A stretch of DNA of 64,000 nt. Source: Eriocheir sinensis. Lineage: Eukaryota > Arthropoda > Malacostraca > Decapoda > Varunidae. Shown here piece after piece: positions 1 through 11,160 of the stretch (position 1 is its first letter; each line of letters opens with the position of its first letter). The position numbers and the translations under genes were made by a program. Under the pieces are notes generated by a model, which saw only the letters and a program-made list of their open reading frames with translations, ran no database searches and was not told the DNA's origin. The stretch spans positions 7,410,995 through 7,474,994 of the forward strand of contig NC_066549.1 in assembly GCF_024679095.1 (NCBI RefSeq), in the 5' to 3' direction.

Positions 1-449
1 CCTCCTCTCCCCATTATCCCTTCCCTCGCCAGTACCTGTAACACTCCCTTCCTCTCTCTCGCTCCCTCTTCCTTCTCTCCCACCACCTCCCGAACCCCAA
101 CCTAATCCCATCCCTTGCCCCGACCCCCAAGCATATAACACCCCATCCCGCCCCGTACGAGTTCCAAGCTATGAATTTAGAACATGCTAACGCCTCCCAG
201 CCCTGCCCTGCCCCGCTTACCTTTCCGGTGTGAGGGTCGGGTCTCAAGTGAAGGTGTTGCTTGCTACCTTGTTAATGAGTGTGGAGTTCACGCCGACGCC
301 GAGCTATACGCGACGACCGAGATTCTTATAATTACTGGGGCGATAACGGGGTCTGGCGGGCTGGCGAGGAGACGCGTTGATCCGGGGAAATGTCGATGAT
401 AACGTCACCGGCACTGCAATTTGGGGCCTTCGGGGTATAATTAGCGAGG
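1..449. other. C/T-rich sequence without recognised gene
   Basis: Pyrimidine-rich start followed by more GC-balanced DNA. Short open frames on both strands look random. Nothing further supported. Confidence 0.4.
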
Positions 450-1760
450 AAGAAAACAACGGCGGAAGGTTTTAAGAACGAGGCCGCGGAAGGTCGAGAA
501 CGAGGGCGGGCGATTTCTGTTATATAATTCCTCGCGAGAAAATCCTCTTGAAGGGATGGAGGAATGAAGGGAAGAGGGATGGAAAACGAGGAGGAAGCAG
601 TTGTTAAGGAGAGAGGTGAATACGCGGAAGGTCGAGAACGAGAGCGGGCGATTTCTGTTATATCCTCGCGAGAAAATCCTTTTGATATTGTGATGGGAGA
701 TTGAAGGGATGGAGGAATGAAGGGAAGACGGATGGGAAACGAGGAAGAAGCAGTTGTTAAAGAGAGAGTTGAATACGCGAAAGGTTGAGAACGAGAGCGG
801 GCGATTTCTGTGATATAGTTCCTCGTGAGAAAATCTTCTTGATGGGAGATTGAAGGGATGGAGGAATGAAGGGAAGACGGATGGGAAACGAGGAAGAAGC
901 AGTTGTTAAGGAGAGAGGCGAATACGCGATGGGTTGAGAACGAGGGCCATTTTTGCTGATATAGTTCCTCGTGAGAAAGTCTTGGTATTGTGAAGGGAGA
1001 CTGACGGGGTGCAGGAAGAGAGATGAAAGAAGAAGAAGAGGAAGCAGTTGATAACGAGAGAGGTGAATAAGGTATAGGAAGAGGAAGAAGGAAGAAGTGA
1101 TGAAGGAAAATAAGAGTTGATAGTAGGAATTTAGGAAGAGAGATGTAAAAAAGGAAGCAGTTGATAATGAGAGAGAAAGGAATAAGATAGGAAGAAGGAG
1201 GAAGAGGAAGGAAGAATGGAGGGAAATAAAAGACTTGATAGTGAAAGTGTAGGAAGAGATGCAAAAAGAAGAGGAAGAAGTTGATAAGGAGAGAAGTGAA
1301 CAAGGACAAAAGAAAAAGGAGGAGGAGGAGGAGGAGGTGGGGCGGAAAGAGAAAGAGAAATGGAAAAAGAAGAGAAAGCAGTTGATAAGGAGAAAGGTGA
1401 ACATTTGAACAAGGACAAAAGAAGCAGGAGGAGGAGGAGGAGGAGGAGGAGGAAGGGAGGGAAGAAGGAAAAAAGAGTAAATGATAGAAGTATAGAGAGG
1501 GAAATGGAAAAAGAAGAGGCCGCAGTTAATAATAATAAAGGGGAATAAGATAGAAAAAGGAGAAGAAGGAGAAGGTGGGGAAGGAAGAAGGGAAAAAAAG
1601 AGTAAATAATAGAAGTGTAGAAAGAGAAATGGAAAAAGAAGAGGCCGCAGTTGATGATAATAAAGGGGAATAAGATAGAAAGAAGGAGGAGGAGGAGGAG
1701 GAGGAGGTGGGGAAGGATGGAGGGAAATCGGAGTCCTTAGTAAGAGGAACTGGCGAGAAG
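450..1760. repeat. Purine-rich degenerate tandem repeats
   Basis: First part: about four units of 138-155 bp sharing GAGCGGGCGATTTCTGT and GAGGAAGAAGCAGTTGTTAA. Second part: shorter units sharing GGAAAAAGAAGAGGCCGCAG and GGAGGAGGAGG runs. The strand is almost all purine from 1060 on. The minus-strand serine/leucine-rich frames of 325 and 381 residues are translations of this tract, not genes. Confidence 0.8.
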
Positions 1761-1917
1761 GATTCCTTGAGTAGGTGATGAGAAAAAGAGGAGAAAAACG
1801 TGTAGGAAAGAGGGACAAGATCACAGGTTTAATATCACGCGTGGATGCCTCGGGGGACAGTGAACTATATGAATTTTGGGGTGTTGGAACCATCTCCGGC
1901 ATGCGGGGGGGAGGGGG

Positions 1918-2155
1918 GTATGTATGTATGTATGTATGTATGTATGTATGTCTATCTGCCTGTAATTAGTTTCTATGTCTGTCTGTCTCATTCTATCTGT
2001 CTGTGTATGTATGTATGTATGTATGTATGTATGCATGTCTTAATCCGCCTGTCAGTTAGTTTGTGTCTGTCTGTCTTTTCATTCTGTCTTTCTATGTATG
2101 TATCTCTTTGTATGTGTCTGTTTCCCTATGTGTGTGTGTGTGTGTGTGTGTGTCA
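1918..2155. repeat. Compound TATG / TGTC / GT microsatellite
   Basis: Runs of TATG at 1918-1948 and 2005-2035, interspersed CTGT, and GT at about 2130-2153. Confidence 0.9.
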
Positions 2156-2500
2156 GGGACGAGAGGATCGGAGAAACAAACACCCTGGCGGACGGAGACA
2201 GAAGGGAACATTAAACATCGACTGACCCGCTGATTCACTGCTATCTCGAGACACACGGGAAGCGGCGGTCGGCGGCGGGTCCTGCACGCGAGGCTGTCGT
2301 TACCTAGTCCATCTCCTCCCCTCGAAGACACAAGACTCACTCACCACGCACACACTCGATACAAAAATAATGGAGAAACACGAAACCAGACATATTTAAA
2401 GATACATATATGGGTCGGTATTCTCACGTCAACTATTTCCAAAAGTCGTAAAGGATATCAATCGAGTTATGAGTATTTTTATCAGTTTATGGAAAAAGAA
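2156..2500. other. No recognised feature
   Basis: Mixed-composition sequence with a GC-rich patch at 2250-2300. No supported gene. Confidence 0.35.
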
Positions 2501-2504
2501 TGAT

Positions 2505-2590
2505 CAGACTACAAGGACCGTGAAACTACCTCTGCAAATGCCCCAAAAAAAACTCCTATACGAAAGTCTTGTCAAACGGGTGTGCTTTTT
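2505..2590 (-). repeat. Dispersed repeat related to the 65-bp array and to 26354-26793
   Basis: GTGAAACTACCTCTGCAAAT and ACTCCTATACGAAAGTCTTG correspond to reverse-strand ATAAAACTACCCCTGGAAAT and ACTCCTACGAAAGCCTTG near 26650. The same word order occurs in the units of the 3595-4905 array. Confidence 0.7.
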
Positions 2591-2690
2591 TTTTTTTTTT
2601 TTTTTTACAACAAAGGAGGCAGCTCAAGGGCACACAAAAAAAAGAACAATAATAAAATATAAAAAAAGCCCGCTACTCGCTGCTCGCTTG
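2585..2690 (+). mobile_element. Short dispersed element with poly-T head (SINE-like)
   Basis: A T run, then ACAACAAAGGAGGCAGCTCA, AGGGCACACAAAAAAAAG and AAAAAGCCCGCTACTC. Similar pieces occur at 26015-26095 (GAAGGAAGCAGCTCAAGGGC) and, reversed, at 11113-11160. Probably a recurrent SINE or LINE tail; its class is not clear. Confidence 0.55.
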
Positions 2691-2789
2691 GGCTCCGGAA
2701 TGTTTAAATACTGTACGATATGAGCCAGATAGTTATTTAGCTAGTTAGTTAGGTAAATAGATAGTTAGATAGGTAGATAGATGGTTTGA

Positions 2790-2791
<2 letters not shown>

Positions 2792-2861
<70 letters not shown>
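2792..2861. repeat. CA microsatellite
   Basis: About 70 bp of perfect CA. Confidence 0.95.
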
Positions 2862-2867
<6 letters not shown>

Positions 2868-2965
2868 TCTAAAGCATTATAAAAGAGATTCATGTATATA
2901 AAACGAACAGGAATGTGTCGATTGTGGTCATGCACTGTGCCTAACTACCTACACACACACGCACA
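2862..2965. repeat. Dispersed repeat, copy 1
   Basis: GTAAATCTAAAGCATTATAA, CGATTGTGGTCATGCACTGT and GCCTAACTACCTACACACAC match 7150-7250 in the same order and both run into CA repeats. Family unknown. Confidence 0.75.
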
Positions 2966-3271
2966 CACGCACACACAGCCCGAGGTCGTCATCCCAGCTA
3001 GAACGACATCGCCAGTGTGAGGCAGAGCAGCAGCGGCGGGAAGAGAAGGTCGTTTTATTTTTCCAGCGGTCATCGTTTCGTGGTCCGCTCTCGTTGTCTT
3101 TTTTCCGCTCTCATTAGACTGTGAATAACGCTCGGGGATGTAATTGCAGCTGCTTTTTTCTCGGCCTGTTTATTTAATTAACTCTCCTTGTGCTCGTGTT
3201 TGTCTGTGCGTCTTTATTAATTGTCCACCCGCGATGCTCAGATGGGGACGATTCACGCACGAGGGGCTAAC

Positions 3272-3458
3272 GTTGCCAGATTATCGTACTCAGAGTCTCG
3301 TATTTACCGGTTTCTGAGCCATAGCTATTGCCAAAAAAACACCAATAATTAACCATTTTAACGATAGCTATATATGAAGGCAGTTATTCGGGTCGAGGAA
3401 GCAGATTTGGGGTCGGAAATCGGCAAACATGGGAGGCTGAGTACGACAATCTGGCAAC
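3272..3458. mobile_element. MITE with GTTGCCAGATT inverted ends, copy 1
   Basis: Left end GTTGCCAGATTATCGTACTC, right end on the other strand GTTGCCAGATTGTCGTACTC. 187 bp, no open frame. A second copy with the same interior (TTTCTGAGCCATAGCTATTG against TTTCCTGACCCATAATTATT) lies at 26926-27121. Confidence 0.8.
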
Positions 3459-3594
3459 TGTCGGAGGGGCCGCTTCCCACATGCCAGCCAGGCCCAGCAC
3501 TCCCAGACGCTTTCGGCTCCCATAACAAACATTATCAAAGGCCACAAAGGAGATTAGTCGGGTTCTAATGAGTGTTTCTTACGTTCATGGTGCA

Positions 3595-4905
3595 GAAGAC
3601 TTGTCAAACTATCACTAGGCTCCTAAAACTACCATGGAAATACTAACACAACCTCTAGAATAGCCTTGTCAAACTATCGCTAGGCTCATAAAACTACCAT
3701 GGAAATACTAACACAACCTCTAGAATAGCCTTGTCAAATTATCGCTAGGCTCATAAAACTACCATGGAAATCCTAACACAACCTCTAGAATAGCCTTGTC
3801 AAACTATCACTAGGCTCATAAAACTACCATGGAAATACTAACACAACCTCTAGAATAGCCTTGTCAAACTGTCACTAGGCTCCTAAAACTACCATGGAAA
3901 TACTAACACAACCTCTAGAATAGCCTTGTCAAACTATCACTAGGCTCCTAAAACTACCATGGAAATACTAACACAACCTCTAGAATAGCCTTGTCAAACT
4001 GTCACTAGGCTCCTAAAACTACCCATGGAAATCCTAACACAACCTCTAGAATAGCCTTGTCAAACTATCACTAGGCTCCTAAAACTACCATGGAAATACT
4101 AACACAACCTCTAGAATAGCCTTGTCAAACTATCACTAGGCTCCTAAAACTACCCATGGAAATCCTAACACAACCTCTAGAATAGCCTTGTCAAACTATC
4201 ACTAGGCTCCTAAAACTACCCATGGAAATCCTAACACAACCTCTAGAATAGCCTTGTCAAACTGTCACTAGGCTCATAAAACTACCCATGGAAATCCTAA
4301 CACGACCTCTAGAATAGCCTTGTCAAACTATCACTAGGCTCCTAAAACTACCCATGGAAATACTAACACAACCTCTAGAATAGCCTTGTCAAACTATCAC
4401 TAGGCTCATAAAACTACCAAGGAAATACTAACACAACCTCTAGAATAGCCTTGTCAAACTATCACTAGGCTCCTAAAACTACCCATGGAAATACTAACAC
4501 AACCTCTAGAATAGCCTTGTCAAACTATCACTAGGCTCCTAAAACTACCCACGGAAATACTAACACAACCTCAAGAATAGCCTTGTCAAACTATCGCTAG
4601 GCTCCTAAAACTACCCATGGAAATACTAACACAACCTCAAGAATAGCCTTGTCAAACTATCGCTAGGCTCCTAAAACTACCAAGGAAATACTAACACAAC
4701 CTCTAGAATAGCCTTGTCAAACTATTACTAGGCTCATAAAACTACCCATGGAAATACTAACACAACCTCTTGAATAGCCTTGTCAAACTATCACTAGGCT
4801 CATAAAACTACCCATGGAAATACTAACACAACCTCTAGAATAGCCTTGTCAAACTATCACTAGGCTCCTAAAACTACCCATGGAAATACCCACACAATAA
4901 CCTCT
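3595..4905. repeat. 65/66-bp minisatellite, about 20 copies
   Basis: Unit contains CTTGTCAAACTATCACTAGG, CTCCTAAAACTACCCATGGA and AACACAACCTCTAGAATAGC. Two length types (CTACCATGG, 65 bp; CTACCCATGG, 66 bp) are mixed. Last copy is diverged and ends in CTCTACGAAAGCC, as in the ancestral dispersed repeat. Confidence 0.95.
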
Positions 4906-4960
4906 ACGAAAGCCTAATGAAATATGTATGTGTGAGCCCCAAAATGTTTCAGCAGATGCC

Positions 4961-5110
4961 TCCTTTTTTATTTTTTACGCCTATAGCGCCAGTAGGCTTT
5001 ATTGAGGGGCCTGGATGGTAGTTGGCCCCACCCCGTCATGGCGCAGACAAGTGTTTATAGTGGCGCCATCTTCTCTTGCTTGCCTTGCCTCGCTCACGTA
5101 GCCCCGAGAC
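4961..5110 (-). mobile_element. SINE 3' fragment
   Basis: GCGCCAGTAGGCTTTATTGA and GTGTTTATAGTGGCGCCATC match the SINE at 28895-29247 in the same strand sense. The tRNA-like head is not present. Confidence 0.7.
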
Positions 5111-5464
5111 GCGTGCTGCGGCCCCACCACCACCATCACCCACCCGGCCCCGCCATGCAAGGCTGAAGGGTGTAGTGTTGCGGGTCTCCCAAGTTCACGG
5201 TCTCCCAACAGGTTTAGGGAAGGTGGGATGAACACGCGATTACTCAGCCATGGATAGTCAAGTTAAATAATTGCCGCTCTTCCGCTGTTCGTGTGTTTGT
5301 CTGTCTGTGTGTGTATGTATGTATGTATGTATGTATGTATATATCTATCTATCTCTGTCTGTTTTTATGTGACTGTCAATTAGTGTGTGTCTGTTTGTCT
5401 GTAATTAGTCTTTTTTTTTTTATGTCTCTGTATGTAATGATTTGTTGCCTTGTCTATCTGTCTG

Positions 5465-5575
<111 letters not shown>

Positions 5576-5714
5576 TCCACCCATTAGTTTTTGCCACTAA
5601 GATGGATCACCCCCTCCCCTCCCCAATCCCTCCCCCCCTTCCCCCCTTCCCACCAGCTCCCCCCCCCCCCCCACTAGTGACCATGAAATACCGCATCTAC
5701 TTAAACTATTTCCG

Positions 5715-6372
5715 ATGTTGATGAGAAAAATAAGATAAAAAGAAAATAAAAGAAAATAAGAGAAGATAAGAAAAAGAAAAGGAAAATAAAATAAAACAAA
5801 AGAAGATAAGAAAAAGAAAAGAAAAGAAAAGAAAAGAATGTAAGATAAGGAAAATAAAAAAAATAAAAATAAAAGAAAAGAAAATAAGATAAGATAAAGA
5901 AAAGAAAATAAAAGAAAAGAAAAGAAAAAAAAGAAAAAAGAAAAGAAAATAAGAGAAGATAAGGAAAAGAAAATAAAAGAAAAAGAAAATAAAAGAAAAT
6001 AAGATAAGAAAAAGAAAATAAAATAAAAAGAAAATAAAAGAAAACAACATAAGATAAGAATACGAAAAGAAAAAGAAAAGAAAAGAAAGGAAGATGAGAA
6101 AAAGAAAAGAAAAAGAAAATGGAAGAAAATAAGAAAAGAAAAAGAAAGGAAAAAGAAAAAAAAGAAAATAAGATAAGAAAAATAAAAGAAAAGAAAAATA
6201 AAAGAAAATAAGATAAGAAAAAGAAAAAAGAAAAGAAAAAGAAAATAAAAGAAAATAAGATAAGAAAAAGAAAAGAAAAAGAAAATAAAAGAAAATAAGA
6301 TAAGATAAGAAAAAGAAAAGAAAAAGAAAAGAAAATAAGATAAGAAAAGAAAAGAAAAAAAGAAAAAGAAAT
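5715..6372. repeat. Homopurine-like A/G(T) tract
   Basis: About 660 bp composed of GAAAA, AAATAAG, ATAAGA words, with nearly no C. The reverse strand is T/C-rich, which creates the long phenylalanine/serine/leucine frames seen there. Not a gene. Confidence 0.9.
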
Positions 6373-6534
6373 GCCTGTAAAAACCAAAGTAGCAGATAGG
6401 CCTACGCAAATCCTTAGTGTTGAAGGAGGCCAAGGTTTCCACATTGGTTTATATATAGTCCTTCCTTTTTTTTTTTTTTTCTCTTCCGGCCAATTCATCA
6501 CTTCCCGGCAAAATGTTTCCTGTGTTCTGTTCCC

Positions 6535-7090
6535 TCCCACTTCCTCCCTCCTTCCACCCTCTTCCACTCCCCCCTCCACCTCCATCCACTGTTTATCTGT
6601 CTCTCCGTATGTGACTCTGACCTGTTTCCTTGTCTGTCTGTCTGTCTGTCTATCTATCTGTCTGATTCTCTCTCTCTCTCCCTAACTCCCTCCCTCCTTA
6701 ACCCCTATTCCATCCCTCCATCCCACTTTCTCCCCCGTTCCACCCTCTTCCACTCCCTCCACCTCCATCCACTTTCTCCCTCCTTCCACTCTCTTCCACC
6801 CCCTCCACCTCCGTCCACTTCTTTCCTCCTTCCACCCTCTTCCACCCCCTCCACCTCCATCCACTTCCTCCCGCCTTCCACCCTCTTCCACCCCCTCCAC
6901 TTCCATCCCACTTCCTCCCTCCTTCCACCCCCTCCACCTCCAGCCACTTCTTCCACTTCCTCCTCCTTCCACCCCTCCACCTCCAGCCACTTCTTCCACT
7001 TCCTCCTTCTTCCACCCTCTTCCACCCCTCCACCCCTCCGTCCACTTCCTCCCCCCTTCCCCCCACCTCCACCCCACCTCCTGCCTCCCT
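6535..7090. repeat. Pyrimidine tandem array, left arm of a large inverted pair
   Basis: Degenerate units of CTTCCACCCTCTTCCACCCC and TCCACCTCCATCCACTTCC. It is the reverse complement of the array at 7845-8130. Glycine-rich minus-strand frames are by-products. Confidence 0.9.
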
Positions 7091-7149
7091 CCCCCACCTG
7101 GATGCATTTAGCGTGGCCATGATATATATTTAAGTGACCCTCGATAAAA

Positions 7150-7242
7150 AGTAAGTCTAAACCATTATAGAAGAGACTCACGTGTACAAGGCGAAGACAT
7201 GCAGGAATTTATCGATCGTGGTCATGCATTGTACCTAACTAC

Positions 7243-7250
<8 letters not shown>
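7150..7250. repeat. Dispersed repeat, copy 2
   Basis: GTAAGTCTAAACCATTATAG and CGATCGTGGTCATGCATTGT correspond to 2862-2965; again followed by a CA repeat. Confidence 0.75.
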
Positions 7251-7290
<40 letters not shown>

Positions 7291-7318
7291 GCAGACAGGA
7301 AGGCAGGCAGACAGATAG

Positions 7319-7392
<74 letters not shown>

Positions 7393-7421
7393 TTTCAGTA
7401 CATCCTGGTCAAATTTCCGGT

Positions 7422-7468
<47 letters not shown>

Positions 7469-7580
7469 CATATCTTTTTGGACCCGTTGCGAAAACCGAC
7501 ACTCCGACAATAACGAGAATCGGATGGCAAGTACGTAGGCTGTTTTTTTCCAGTTCGTCCTCACGCCTCCCCCCCCCCCC

Positions 7581-7622
<42 letters not shown>
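7244..7622. repeat. Cluster of CA and GA microsatellites
   Basis: CA at about 7244-7287, GA at 7321-7388, CA at 7424-7466 and CA at 7582-7620, with short unique spacers. Confidence 0.95.
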
Positions 7623-7844
7623 CAGCCACGCGCCTCTCACAGTGCATAACCTCTCACTCACTCACACCCCGCTAAAACTGAACATCCTTTTCACTTGTAG
7701 ACCACTGATATATAGGGGTCATGTATATTGGTAGATCGAATGTGTGGTGTGCAATTTGCTGCTCAGTTTTCTACCACAATGTTTAGGTGAGGTCAGAAAT
7801 GTTTGGGGTTGACTCTCCGTAATCTTTCACTCCCCCTCTTTTCG

Positions 7845-8130
7845 TGACGTGGATGGAGGTGGAGTGGAAGAGGGTGGAAGGGGGAGGAAGTGGATGGAGG
7901 TGGAAGTGGGTGGAAGGAGGGAGGAAGTGGATGGAGGTGGAAGTAGGTGGAAGAGGGTGGAAGGAGGGAGGAAGTGGATGGAGGTGGAAGTGGGTGGAAG
8001 GAGGGAGGAAGTGGATGAAGGTGGAGGGGTTGAAAGAGGGTGGAAGGAGGGAGGAAGTGGATGAAGGTGGAAGGGGTGAAAGAGGGTGGAAGGGGGAAGG
8101 AAGTGGATGAAGGTGGAGGGGGTGAAAGAG
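7845..8130. repeat. Purine tandem array, right arm of a large inverted pair
   Basis: Units of GGAGGGAGGAAGTGGATGGA and GGTGGAAGTGGGTGG, the inverse of 6535-7090. Confidence 0.9.
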
Positions 8131-8289
8131 GGTGGAAGAGGGACATGCGCGCCCTCTTCAGTACGCAACCTCACTCTCATCCACTCTACTCTTACCAAAG
8201 CTGAAGTCCATTATCAGCCTCCCTCAACAACATACAAACCTCTCCCAGTATACGTAACCTCTCATACATTCCCCTGCCGCTAAACCTGA

Positions 8290-9450
8290 AGGCTCTAGTT
8301 GCTTTTATTCAACATGCACGCCTCCTCCAGTACGCAACCTCTCACTCACTCTCCTCCGCTAAACCTGGTCATTTGTCACTCACTCAACATACGCACCCTT
8401 CCCAGTATATAGCCTCTCACTCACTCTTCTCAAACTAGCCCATAAGCCTCTATGTCAATATAACCTCATATGACTGGCTCTCCCGATACTTAACCTCTCC
8501 TCACTCTTCTTTCGTTAATCTTGAAGCCTCTTATCACTCTCGCTCAACATACACATCTCTCCCAGTATATGTAACCTCTCTCTCATTTTTCTTTCACTAT
8601 CCCATGAGCCTCTATGTCAATATTAACTCGTATTACTGCCTCTCCCGATACTTAACCTCTCCTCACTCTTCTTTCGTTAATCTTGAAGCCTCTTATCACT
8701 CTCTCAACATACACATCTCTCCCAGTATATGTAACCTCTCACTCTTCTCTCGCTAAACCTGAAGCCGTTCTGTAGGCACTCACGAACCAAGGTAAAGAGA
8801 ATAGACAGAATAGCCCCTTCTCTTTACCTTGTCACGAACATGCACGCTTCTCAAAGTATACGTTTACACTCATTCTTTTTTTCGCTAAACTTGAAGCCGT
8901 TATGTAGACACGCAACATGCACGCCTCTCCCAGTATACATAACCTCTCTATACCTGAATCCGCTTGTCCCTCTACCTCAATATGCACGTCTCCCCCTGTA
9001 CGTCACCTCTCACTCTGTCTCCTCTCGCTAAACATGAAGCCCTTTGTCACATGTACTCACGCAACATGCACGCCTCTCCCAGTATACATAACCTCTCTAT
9101 ACCTGTATCCGCTTGTCCCTCTACCTCAAAATGCACGTCTCCCGAGTCCCCCTGTACGTCACCTCTCACTCTGTCTCCTCTCGCTAAACATGAAGCCCTT
9201 TGGCACATGTACTCACGCAACATGCATGCCTCTCCCAGTATACATAACCTCTCTATACCTGTATCCGCTTGTCCCTCTACCTCAAAATGCACGCTTCCCC
9301 CTGTACGTCACCTCTCACTCTGTCTCCTCTCCCTAAACATGAAGCCCTTTGTCACATGCCCTCACCCCATACTCACGCCTCTCCCACTATGTAACCTCTC
9401 TGTCACTCCGCTCTCACTGAACCTGAACCCACTTGTTACTCACTCAACAT
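8290..9450. repeat. Degenerate tandem repeats of about 150 bp and shorter
   Basis: ATGCACGCCTCTCCCAGTAT recurs around 8915, 9066 and 9221 (spacing about 152 and 156). Earlier, more diverged units share CCAGTATATGTAACCTCTC and GCTAAACCTGAAGCC. No gene. Confidence 0.85.
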
Positions 9451-9489
9451 CCACGCCTTTCCCGGTTGGTTTTTACTATAGTGTCAAAA

Positions 9490-9880
9490 GCAAAAAGAGT
9501 ATTGTGAACGGAAATACCTGATAAAATAGAGGAGAATGTAGATACTGTGTTTAATAAGTACAAATAGAGTGTAGAAAGAACTCGCATACCTGGGTGTTGA
9601 GATGCCGCCAGGTAAGTTAACGCAGGAACAATATAACGAACGGAGATAATTGATAAAAGAGGAAAAATGTACATAATTCTGAAGCAAATAAAAAAGTTAA
9701 AAAAGAAAAAAAAGAAATAAAAGAAAGATATCACGTAACGAGGTGTGGAGATGCTACCAGATAACTTGACATAAAAACAATATAAAGAACGGAAATACCT
9801 GATTAGAAAAAGAAGAGGAAGAATGTCGATAATGTTAAAGTAAATATTAAAAAGTGCGGGAAAGAGCTCACGTAACAAGG
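9490..9880. repeat. Three diverged units of about 140-170 bp
   Basis: GAACGGAAATACCTGAT-type words recur near 9508, 9640 and 9790, each with a (G)GTGT(T/G)GAGATGC segment between. Degenerate tandem repeat. Confidence 0.7.
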
Positions 9881-9881
9881 T

Positions 9882-9934
<53 letters not shown>

Positions 9935-9958
9935 TGTAGTAGTAGTAGGTAGTAGTAG
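9882..9958. repeat. GTA microsatellite
   Basis: About 75 bp of GTA with one GTT change and one shortened unit. It produces the poly-tyrosine open frames on the minus strand. Confidence 0.95.
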
Positions 9959-9959
9959 T

Positions 9960-10555
9960 GAAATCCATGAAAGGGCACCAAGTTAAAAAAATATATATAC
10001 AGACCCAAACACTGTCCCCTCGATGAACAGACATGGATAGGAAAAATAATAGAGAAAGTAACAATAAAGAAAGAAAAACAAAAAGGAAAACAACAGGAGG
10101 AACAATAACAACACCTACGAGTTAACAGGCGGGTGTTGACTACCACGAAAGATAATAACAGAAATTCACCTTAAACTCACAAACCTCGCTCAGCCATCCT
10201 TCAGAGAAAAAGCCAAGGACGCAGCGTGCCAGCTCCCTTAATCCCACGCTCATGCTACATCAAATTACCGGCTTCCTCGGCGTTTGGTGTTTTCTGTTCA
10301 CCGCGGAGCCACGCAAAACCCGCCGTGAATTAGGGAAAACGCACAAAACATCAACAAAACATCAACAACAAGCAAGGACAACAGCAACTTCATGGGCCTG
10401 GATCCGCGAACTCCGACCCCCCGCTTCGCCGCGCCCTGCTGCCTCACGCCCTTGTCCTAGAACTGCTGGGTCGTTTGTTGTTGTTGCCTTTCACCACCTG
10501 GCTCGCGACACGCCCACTCACTCACACCCAGGAACCTGTTTTTGGAGTGTGGAGT
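9960..10555. other. No recognised gene
   Basis: More GC-balanced than its surroundings around 10200-10500, without a family match in any frame. Confidence 0.35.
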
Positions 10556-10559
10556 TTAG

Positions 10560-10935
10560 CGACCCGTCAGTTCATTTCTCCGTTTTTCACATCCCTCTTT
10601 TAATTCCTTCTTGCTTTCCTTCCTTCTCCTTTCCATATTTCATTCCTCCTCTCTCCATTCCGTCATCCTTCCTTCCTTCCTCCGTCCTTTTTACTCCATT
10701 TCCTCCATGCTTTCTTCCTTCCTCTCTCCTATCCACACTTATTCCTCCCTGCGTCCATCCCTCCATCCTTCCTTCCTTCCTCCGTCCTTTGGTCCCTTTC
10801 CTCTGTGCTTTCTTCTTTCCTCTCTCCTATCCACACTTCATTCCTTCCTGCGTCCGTCCTTTCATCTTCTCCGTCATTCGTTCCTTCATTCCTCCCTCCT
10901 TTCCTCCCTTTCCTCCTTGCTTTCCCTCTATGTCA
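10560..10935. repeat. Pyrimidine-rich degenerate repeat
   Basis: Units of roughly 60-115 bp sharing CCTTCCTTCCTCCGTCC and TCCTATCCACACTT. The serine/proline-rich frames are by-products. Confidence 0.75.
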
Positions 10936-11112
10936 TGAAACTATAACTATGGCGGTAACTGGTCATTTCGCTATCACGCCATTTGGCCTACACTAACGAT
11001 TCCTTTCCCCTACAAGTCAAATCACCCACACTACGGACACACATTAAAAATCATACTCGTCACACTTCAGGGTCAACGAAAAGAAAACAAACAAACACAA
11101 ACAAACAGGATG

Positions 11113-11160
11113 AGTAGCGGGCTTTTTTTCATATTTGTTTCCCTTTTTTTATGCCCTTGA
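11113..11160 (-). mobile_element. SINE-like fragment at the edge of the 24-bp satellite
   Basis: Reverse strand GAGTTCAAGGGCATAAAAAA and AAAAAGCCCGCTACTC match the element at 2585-2690. The satellite begins within a few bases of it. Confidence 0.6.

Noticed and set aside
332..1902. Minus-strand frames of 325 and 381 residues
   Set aside because: Purine-rich degenerate repeats read from the opposite strand; overlapping frames have the same biased composition.
3595..4905. CRISPR-like regularly spaced repeats
   Set aside because: The units are contiguous, with no unique spacers, and the DNA is eukaryotic. It is a minisatellite.
5597..6585. Hydrophobic Phe/Ser/Leu frames of 281 and 294 residues resembling membrane proteins
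   Set aside because: Product of the GAAAA-type tract. Hydrophobicity comes only from T/C-rich DNA.
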